Source of the DNA: an uncultured Petrimonas sp.
GTDB lineage: Bacteria; Bacteroidota; Bacteroidia; Bacteroidales; Dysgonomonadaceae
Direction of reading: 5' to 3'
Assembly: GCA_934621705.1 (NCBI GenBank)
Contig: CAKTUP010000046.1
Coordinates: forward strand, 1 to 14,218
DNA: 14,218 nt
The notes beneath the pieces are model-generated. The model made no database searches. It had not been told where the DNA came from and was given only the letters and a program-made list of their open reading frames with translations. The position numbers and the translations under genes were made by a program. Position 1 is the stretch's first letter, and the number at the start of each line of letters is the position of its first letter. Below, in pieces: positions 9,103 to 14,218 of the stretch.

Positions 9103-10269
9103 ATGCAAAAGAAGAAAAACGTAGATAAACAATCGCGGAGAAAAGCAATAGCCACGTTGGGTGCAGTAGCCGGAGCTACTACTTTTGGCGTTTTGGCAAA
9201 AGGCCTTGAAGTTCAAAATGAAAATCAAAATACGGCAAGTCTTGAAAACCGGCCTCTTTATTCCATCCGAAATGCCAAATCGGGACAGCTTACCACATTT
9301 AATGTCGAATCCAAGCAAAAAGCTTTCCCTATACAACCGGGTGAGAAAAAAATATTGGCTCAGCACAACAGTCCGGGAATTATTACCCGTCTGTGGATGA
9401 CCATATCGGGATGGTTTTGGGAAAACTGGGACCTGCGAGAAGAAAAATGGCCCGATACTACTATTCTGAAAAAACTGATTTTAAGAATTTATTGGGACGA
9501 TAACGATTTTCCTTCCGTAGAAGCGCCCATCGGCGACTTTTTCGGCGTGGGACACTGTGAATTTAAGCATTACGTTTCAAAATATTTAGGTATGTCGAGT
9601 GGTGGTTTTTACTGCTATTTGCCGATGCCGTTCAACAAGGTGAAAATTGAGGTAGAAAATTTACACGATAAATCCATTCCTCACGTTTTTCTGAATGCGA
9701 ATTATACAGCATACGATGTGCTTCCGCCTGATGCCGGTCGATTGCATTGTATGTATAATGCCGGAACAAATGCCGGTTCAGAGCCGCAATACATTGTAAA
9801 AGCAAAAGGCAAAGGCCATTTTGTGGGATGTTGTTTGTCTATGCAAAGCTGGCTGCCTAATTACTTAGGCTACCTATAAGCCCCGGAATACATTTTTATC
9901 GATGATAATTTCGCGGAAAAAACACCGTCAATAGTCGGAACTGGACTCGAAGATTATTACAACGGAGGATGGTATTTCAGAGACGGGGAATTCAACGCTC
10001 CTTTGCACGGTGTTCCGCTGAAAGACGCACTTAGATCGATGATAACGATGTATCGTTTTCACGAAGAAGACGCTGTTTTCTTCGATAAAAGTTTCGTGAT
10101 GATGTTTCAATCGCCCCGCCCTCCCGAGCATACCCGTGAATTTAAATTCTCGTCCACGGCGTATTGGTATCAGCAAAAAGCGGCAGAACTCTTGTTTAAA
10201 TTACCGCCCCAAGATAAACTGGTTGATTGGTATAGAATTCGGGACACCGATCATCAATCCATTCCCTAA
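9103..10269 (+). pseudogene. DUF2961/GH172-family furanoside hydrolase gene interrupted by an in-frame TAA
   Basis: GH172 enzymes release alpha-furanosides (D-fructofuranose, D-arabinofuranose). The full frame is 388 codons, normal for the family, but codon 259 (9877-9879) is TAA; the same frame then stays open to the stop at 10267-10269. A 258-residue N-terminal product (9103-9879) has a twin-arginine signal (SRRKAIATLGAVAGATTFGV) and family motifs IYWDDNDFPSVEAPIGDFFG and GGFYCYLPMPF. The rest (9880-10269) reads APEYIFIDD, then GTGLEDYYNGGWYF. Family alignments usually show Glu where the stop falls (YLEAPEY-like), so a single GAA-to-TAA change explains it. Glu262 and Glu283, 21 residues apart as are the catalytic pair I recall for bifidobacterial alpha-FFase1 (Glu270/Glu291), both lie after the stop, so the short product should be inactive. 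No good restart is seen; the next in-frame ATG is after the catalytic motif. A sequencing error or readthrough remains possible. Gaps to the neighbours are 13 and 12 bases. Confidence 0.85.
9877..9879 (+). other. Premature in-frame stop codon (TAA) in the GH172 gene
   Basis: The codons read TAC-CTA-TAA-GCC-CCG-GAA (Tyr-Leu-stop-Ala-Pro-Glu). There is no frameshift: family-typical sequence continues in the same frame on both sides. Replacing the first T (9877) by G would give Glu and restore a continuous 388-residue protein. Confidence 0.9.
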
Positions 10270-10281
10270 AAAACAAATAAA

Positions 10282-12333
10282 ATGAGAAAAGTAATTTTTA
10301 TTATAATCTTTTTATTTCTATTGGTTTACGGAAACGTTTCATCACAAAACACCATTAACGTTTCCGTTGTTGACAGGCCAAATACGAATGTCGTAAACTC
10401 CAATTATGTTTCCAACAGGGCTCCCCTGCAACCGTTGCATTTCATCAAGCTTCCCGTGGGCGCCATAAAGCCTAAAGGGTGGATTGAGAAAACATTGTTG
10501 TTGCAAAAAGACGGATTAAACGGTCACTTAGGCGAAATAAGCGCGTGGCTCGATAAAGAAAACAACGCGTGGCTGGGCACGGGAACCGATTACGGCTGGG
10601 AAGAAGTTCCATACTGGCTGAAAGGATACGGAAATATGGCATATATTTTTGATGACAAAAAGATGTTGGTGGAAACAAAAGAATGGCTGGAAGCCGTGTT
10701 CAAGAGTCGGAGAGAAGATGGATATTTCGGCCCGTATATCGAAAAAAACGGCAAACCCGATTTGTGGGGCAATATGATAATGGTGTGGTGTTTACAATCG
10801 TATTACGAATACACCAACGACCAAAGAGTCATCGATTTAATGACCGATTATTTCAAATGGCAGTTGAATCTTCCCGACGAGATGTTTCTGAAGGATTACT
10901 GGGAAAATAGCCGGGGCGGCGATAATTTGTTGAGCGTATTTTGGTTGTACAACATTACCGGCGACGATTTCTTATTAAAACTTGCCGAGAAAACACGCCG
11001 CAACACCGCCAATTGGCGTCAACGCTCCACGCTTCCCAACTGGCACAACGTGAATATTGCCCAAAGTTTTCGCGAACCGGCCACTTATTTTATGCTCTCG
11101 AAAGATTCTGCCGATTTAATGGCTACGTACAATGTACATCATTTAATCAGAAATACCTTCGGACAAGTACCGGGAGGAATGTTCGGAGCCGATGAAAATG
11201 CGCGAATGGGATATATCGATCCACGTCAGGGAACGGAAACCTGTGGTTTTGTGGAACAAATGGCATCGAACGAAATTCTTCTTCGAACTACCGGCGATCT
11301 TTTTTGGGCAGAACACTGTGAAACTGTGGCGTTTAACTCGTATCCCGCATCTGTGATGCCCGATTTGAAATCGTTGCGTTACATTACTTCGCCCAATCAT
11401 ACCATCAGCGATTCCGAAAACCATCATCCGGGCATCGACAATCGCGGCCCGTTTCTATCGATGAATCCCTTTAGCAGCCGCTGTTGTCAGCACAATCACG
11501 GACAGGGATGGCCTTACTTTATCGAACACCTGATACTGGCAACTCCCGATAACGGCATTGCCGCTGCCATTTACGGCGCTTGCACTGCTAAAGTGAAAGT
11601 AGCTAACGGAAAAACAATTGAGGTAGTAGAAGAAACGAATTATCCGTTCGAAGAAAGTATCCGTTTAACGATAAATACTTCCGGTAATGTATCATTTCCT
11701 TTCTATTTGAGAATTCCCACGTGGGCGGATAATCCTTCGGTAGAAATTAACGGAACTCCCGTGAAAGTTACTTTGGAAGCCGGGAAATACGTACGCTTGG
11801 AACGAATCTGGCGTAAAGGTGATAAAATAACGCTAAACGTTCCGATGAAGCTTTCTCAATCTGTTTGGCACGTAAATCAGGACAGCCGCAGCATCAATTA
11901 CGGCCCCTTGACTTTTTCGCTGAAAATCAAGGAAAACTACGAACAGGTAAACAGTATCGAAACCGCAATCTGGGATTCTAAATGGCAAAAAAATGCCGAT
12001 CCGGGCAAATGGCCTACATACGAAATTTATCCCGGAAGCGACTGGAATTACGGACTTGTTATTGATGACAAAGCGCCCTTAACGGAAAATTTCGAAGTAG
12101 TAAAAAAAGCCTGGCCTGCAGATAGTTTCCCGTTCACGGTAAACAGTGTGCCGCTCGAAATAAAAGCCCGCGGGCGAAAAGTAATCGGATGGGATTTTGA
12201 CCAATATGGCCTTACCGGTGAACTTCCCATAAAAGAAAATTTACAATTCGAATCTGCGACAGAAAATATAACATTAATACCAATGGGCGTAGCTCGTCTG
12301 AGAATTTCGGCATTTCCCGTATATAATCCATAA
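10282..12333 (+). CDS. DUF1680/GH127-type beta-L-arabinofuranosidase-like enzyme
   Basis: A 683-residue secreted enzyme with a Sec signal peptide (MRKVIFIIIFLFLLVYGNVSS, probable cleavage near Gln22; no lipobox, so periplasmic rather than lipid-anchored). The mature part starts with PLHFIKLPVGAIKPKGWIEK, typical of DUF1680. The central (alpha/alpha)6 barrel holds ETC (Glu319, Cys321) and the cysteine pair SRCCQHN (Cys401-Cys402). These match the zinc-site and nucleophile pattern of characterised GH127 beta-L-arabinofuranosidase (HypBA1: Glu338, Cys340, Cys417, Cys418), with nearly the same spacing. Glu305 is a candidate acid/base. C-terminal beta-sandwich domains follow from about residue 430. 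Expected role: exo-removal of beta-L-arabinofuranose or a related furanoside, but DUF1680 now covers several GH families and substrates, so the sugar is not certain. The ATG is 12 bases after the GH172 frame, and the stop is 5 bases before the GH43 gene, indicating tight co-transcription. Confidence 0.88.
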   Translation: MRKVIFIIIFLFLLVYGNVSSQNTINVSVVDRPNTNVVNSNYVSNRAPLQPLHFIKLPVGAIKPKGWIEKTLLLQKDGLNGHLGEISAWLDKENNAWLGTGTDYGWEEVPYWLKGYGNMAYIFDDKKMLVETKEWLEAVFKSRREDGYFGPYIEKNGKPDLWGNMIMVWCLQSYYEYTNDQRVIDLMTDYFKWQLNLPDEMFLKDYWENSRGGDNLLSVFWLYNITGDDFLLKLAEKTRRNTANWRQRSTLPNWHNVNIAQSFREPATYFMLSKDSADLMATYNVHHLIRNTFGQVPGGMFGADENARMGYIDPRQGTETCGFVEQMASNEILLRTTGDLFWAEHCETVAFNSYPASVMPDLKSLRYITSPNHTISDSENHHPGIDNRGPFLSMNPFSSRCCQHNHGQGWPYFIEHLILATPDNGIAAAIYGACTAKVKVANGKTIEVVEETNYPFEESIRLTINTSGNVSFPFYLRIPTWADNPSVEINGTPVKVTLEAGKYVRLERIWRKGDKITLNVPMKLSQSVWHVNQDSRSINYGPLTFSLKIKENYEQVNSIETAIWDSKWQKNADPGKWPTYEIYPGSDWNYGLVIDDKAPLTENFEVVKKAWPADSFPFTVNSVPLEIKARGRKVIGWDFDQYGLTGELPIKENLQFESATENITLIPMGVARLRISAFPVYNP

Positions 12334-12338
12334 GATAG

Positions 12339-13292
12339 ATGAAACATTTAATAAGCCCTTTAGTTATTTTGTTTTTGCTGGTTTTATGTTCAAGTTGCAG
12401 TACGCTAAACAAAAATCAAGTTGTAAATCCCGAAGACAGAGTGTCATTAGCAGACCCCTTTATTTTGCTACATAACGATGTTTATTACGCCTACGGAACC
12501 CATTCAAATGACGGAATTGCGGTTTTTATGTCGGATAATTTGAAAAGATGGCAAAAAAAAGAAAATCTCGCCCTGCACAAAAAAGATTCCTACGGCGATA
12601 AATGGTTCTGGGCGCCCGAAGTATATCATGTAAACAATAAGTTTTATATGTATTACTCAGCCGAGGAACATATGTGTGTTGCCGTTTCCGATTCGCCTTT
12701 AGGCCCGTTTAAACAAACCGTACAAAAACCGATGCTGGAAGGTGAAAAAACCATTGATAACTCTCTTTTTATTGATGACGATGGAACACCATATCTGTTT
12801 TTCGATCGTTTTAACGACGGATTGAATATTTGGGTGGCAGAGTTGGAAGATGATTTAATTACGATTAAAAAAGAAACGCTGCATCCCTGTATTCACGTTT
12901 CGCAAGAGTGGGAAAAGGTTTGGCCCCGGGTTAACGAAGGAGCGTTTGTGATCAAACGCGATGGAGTTTATTATATGACCTATTCTGCGAACAGTTATGA
13001 AAGTCCCTTTTATGGAATCGGATGCGCAACGGCAACCGATATTATGGGAGAATGGACGAAATATCCACATAATCCCCTGTTGCAAAAGCCCGGTAATTTA
13101 GTTGGGGTAGGGCACAGCTCCATGTTCAAAGATAAAAAAGGAGATTGGAAAATTGTTTTTCACGCCCATCGCGACACAAGCAACATTCATCCCCGAGATA
13201 TGTATATCAGCAAAGTTGGTTTCAGAAAGATAAACGATAAAAATCAGTTGTATATTGACCATAAATACGAAACTCCTGTATTAATCAAATAA
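12339..13292 (+). CDS. Glycoside hydrolase family 43 lipoprotein
   Basis: A 317-residue single-domain five-bladed beta-propeller enzyme. The signal peptide MKHLISPLVILFLLVLCSSC gives a lipidated Cys20. All three GH43 catalytic positions are visible: Asp39 in SLADPF (general base), Asp140 in KTIDNSLF (pKa modulator) and Glu200 in RVNEGAF (general acid). Other supporting motifs are KWFWAPEVYHVNNKFYMYYS, DGTPYLFFDRF, and GHSSMF near residue 259. GH43 enzymes mostly act on alpha-L-arabinofuranosides, beta-xylosides or galactofuranosides; the subfamily cannot be decided by eye, so the substrate stays open. There is no C-terminal accessory domain. The start codon is 5 bases after the DUF1680 stop, so the two are almost certainly translated from one transcript. 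A run of eight A near 12551 is in frame and does not disrupt the gene. Confidence 0.93.
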   Translation: MKHLISPLVILFLLVLCSSCSTLNKNQVVNPEDRVSLADPFILLHNDVYYAYGTHSNDGIAVFMSDNLKRWQKKENLALHKKDSYGDKWFWAPEVYHVNNKFYMYYSAEEHMCVAVSDSPLGPFKQTVQKPMLEGEKTIDNSLFIDDDGTPYLFFDRFNDGLNIWVAELEDDLITIKKETLHPCIHVSQEWEKVWPRVNEGAFVIKRDGVYYMTYSANSYESPFYGIGCATATDIMGEWTKYPHNPLLQKPGNLVGVGHSSMFKDKKGDWKIVFHAHRDTSNIHPRDMYISKVGFRKINDKNQLYIDHKYETPVLIK

Positions 13293-13334
13293 AATATCTC
13301 CAACAAAAACAAATGAAAATCGCTCTCATTAAAA

Positions 13335-14218
13335 ATGAAGTTAACTGAACAAAAGAAAAGAATAAACTCCATAGATGCCTTGCGGGGTTTCGCGCTATTC
13401 GGTATTTTAATGATTCACTGCATGGAACAATTTGATTTAATGAATGTGCAGGAAATCGCATCACCGTTTTGGCAAAAAGTAGATATCATTTTATTTAATT
13501 CTGTCTTTTTCCTGTTTGCAGGAAAAGCTTATGCCATATTTTCATTGCTGTTTGGGTTGAGTTTTTTTATGCAGATGGAGTCGCAAGCATCAAAAGGGAA
13601 AGATTTTAGGCTTCGTTTCTTTTGGAGAATGATTCTATTGCTAATTCTCGGCTACATAAACAATATGATTTACATGGGCGAGTTTTTCCTGGTTTACGCT
13701 GTGCTGGGAATATTGTTGATCCCACTTTTCAAACTTCCCACCAAATGGTTGGTAGGCATAGCAATTTTAATGTTTCTGCAAATCCCGGATATGATAACCT
13801 TTCTATCGTTATTGACCGGAAACGCGCCTAATGAGCCAACTAAACTGTATGTAATGATGGAGAAATTATATACGAAAAGCACTCCTGTTTTTATGCACGG
13901 AACATTTTTGGAAGTCATCAGGTTTAATATGTGGGAAGGACTTTTGGCAAAAATGTTGTGGGTGGTTAATTACGCCAGATATACGCAGTTAATAGGATTG
14001 TTTATTGCCGGAATGTTGATTGGCCGATTCGGTATCCATAAAAGTGAAGAAAAGATGATACATTTTAGCCGAAAGATACTCCCTTACAGTATTGCGGTTT
14101 TCGTGTTTTTTTACTCAATTGTTTTGTTGTTGCCGGTTTTTGGAATTGAAGGATTTACATTGCAAGCAGGAACAACATTGTTTAAAATGTATTCAAATAT
14201 GGGACTGATGGCTATGTA
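13335..14218 (+). CDS. DUF418/YeiB-type multi-pass membrane protein, 3'-truncated by the window edge
   Basis: The frame opens at ATG 13335 and is still open at the last base (294 whole codons plus two bases); family members are about 390-410 residues, so roughly 100 are missing. MKLTEQKKRINSIDALRGFALFGILMIH is the classic N-terminus of this family (Arg-Gly-Phe-Ala before the first membrane helix), and KAYAIFSLLFGLSFF (about residues 64-79) is the second family motif. Further hydrophobic helices lie around residues 100-133, 138-160, 218-232 and 250-270. These proteins are related to acyltransferase-type membrane proteins, but their biochemical function is poorly known. It is 42 bases after the GH43 gene, on the same strand, with no terminator in between, so co-transcription with the PUL is possible; a link to glycan acylation is only speculation. 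The start is preferred over a 11-residue ORF at 13313 in another frame, which has no family similarity. Confidence 0.87.
   Translation, partial: MKLTEQKKRINSIDALRGFALFGILMIHCMEQFDLMNVQEIASPFWQKVDIILFNSVFFLFAGKAYAIFSLLFGLSFFMQMESQASKGKDFRLRFFWRMILLLILGYINNMIYMGEFFLVYAVLGILLIPLFKLPTKWLVGIAILMFLQIPDMITFLSLLTGNAPNEPTKLYVMMEKLYTKSTPVFMHGTFLEVIRFNMWEGLLAKMLWVVNYARYTQLIGLFIAGMLIGRFGIHKSEEKMIHFSRKILPYSIAVFVFFYSIVLLLPVFGIEGFTLQAGTTLFKMYSNMGLMAM

Noticed and set aside
10003..10269. Separate 88-residue gene starting with TTG
   Set aside because: It is in the same frame as the GH172 gene and reads as its C-terminus; the TTG is an internal Leu codon.
13313..13348. 11-residue ORF overlapping the start of the DUF418 gene, as a leader peptide
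   Set aside because: No codon bias, no associated hairpin or terminator, and such short ORFs are common by chance.

Overview
This window is most of a Bacteroidota polysaccharide-utilisation locus (PUL), all on the + strand. Bacteroidota is indicated by an adjacent SusC/SusD pair, a DUF3823 surface lipoprotein, several Bacteroidetes-style lipoprotein signal peptides, AT-rich gene starts without clear Shine-Dalgarno boxes, and the enzyme families present. A Bacteroidales member such as Dysgonomonadaceae is plausible, but that rank is a guess.

Layout: positions 1-2461 hold the C-terminal four fifths of a SusC TonB-dependent transporter, cut by the window edge. Next come a SusD glycan-binding lipoprotein (2468-4294) and a DUF3823 lipoprotein (4346-5020). 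A perfect 13-bp hairpin with a U-rich tail (5034-5073) closes this binding/uptake block. It ends only a few bases before the enzyme block, which contains: a DUF4965/glutaminase-A-like protein with an inserted jelly-roll-like segment (5081-7621); a GH76-like lipoprotein (7650-9089); a Tat-signal DUF2961/GH172 enzyme interrupted by one in-frame TAA (9103-10269); a GH127-type DUF1680 enzyme with its cysteine/zinc motifs intact (10282-12333); and a GH43 lipoprotein (12339-13292). A DUF418/YeiB-type membrane protein starts at 13335 and runs off the right edge.

Working model (inference): SusC/SusD and the DUF3823 protein capture and import oligosaccharides. The enzymes then trim a glycan that is probably rich in furanosides (arabinofuranose, galactofuranose or similar), with a possible alpha-mannoside part suggested by the GH76-like protein. 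The exact substrate cannot be read from the sequence. No regulator (HTCS, ECF sigma/anti-sigma) lies in the window; it may be upstream of susC.

The strongest oddity is the nonsense codon in the GH172 gene. It falls just before both predicted catalytic glutamates while the rest of the frame stays open, as expected for a very recent point mutation, a sequencing error, or (less likely) readthrough. The combination of enzyme families and the terminator-like hairpin jammed against the first enzyme gene are the other points worth checking. I see no RNA gene, CRISPR array, insertion sequence or integration site. There is no gene-free stretch above 300 bases, provided 9880-10269 is counted as the remnant of the GH172 gene.
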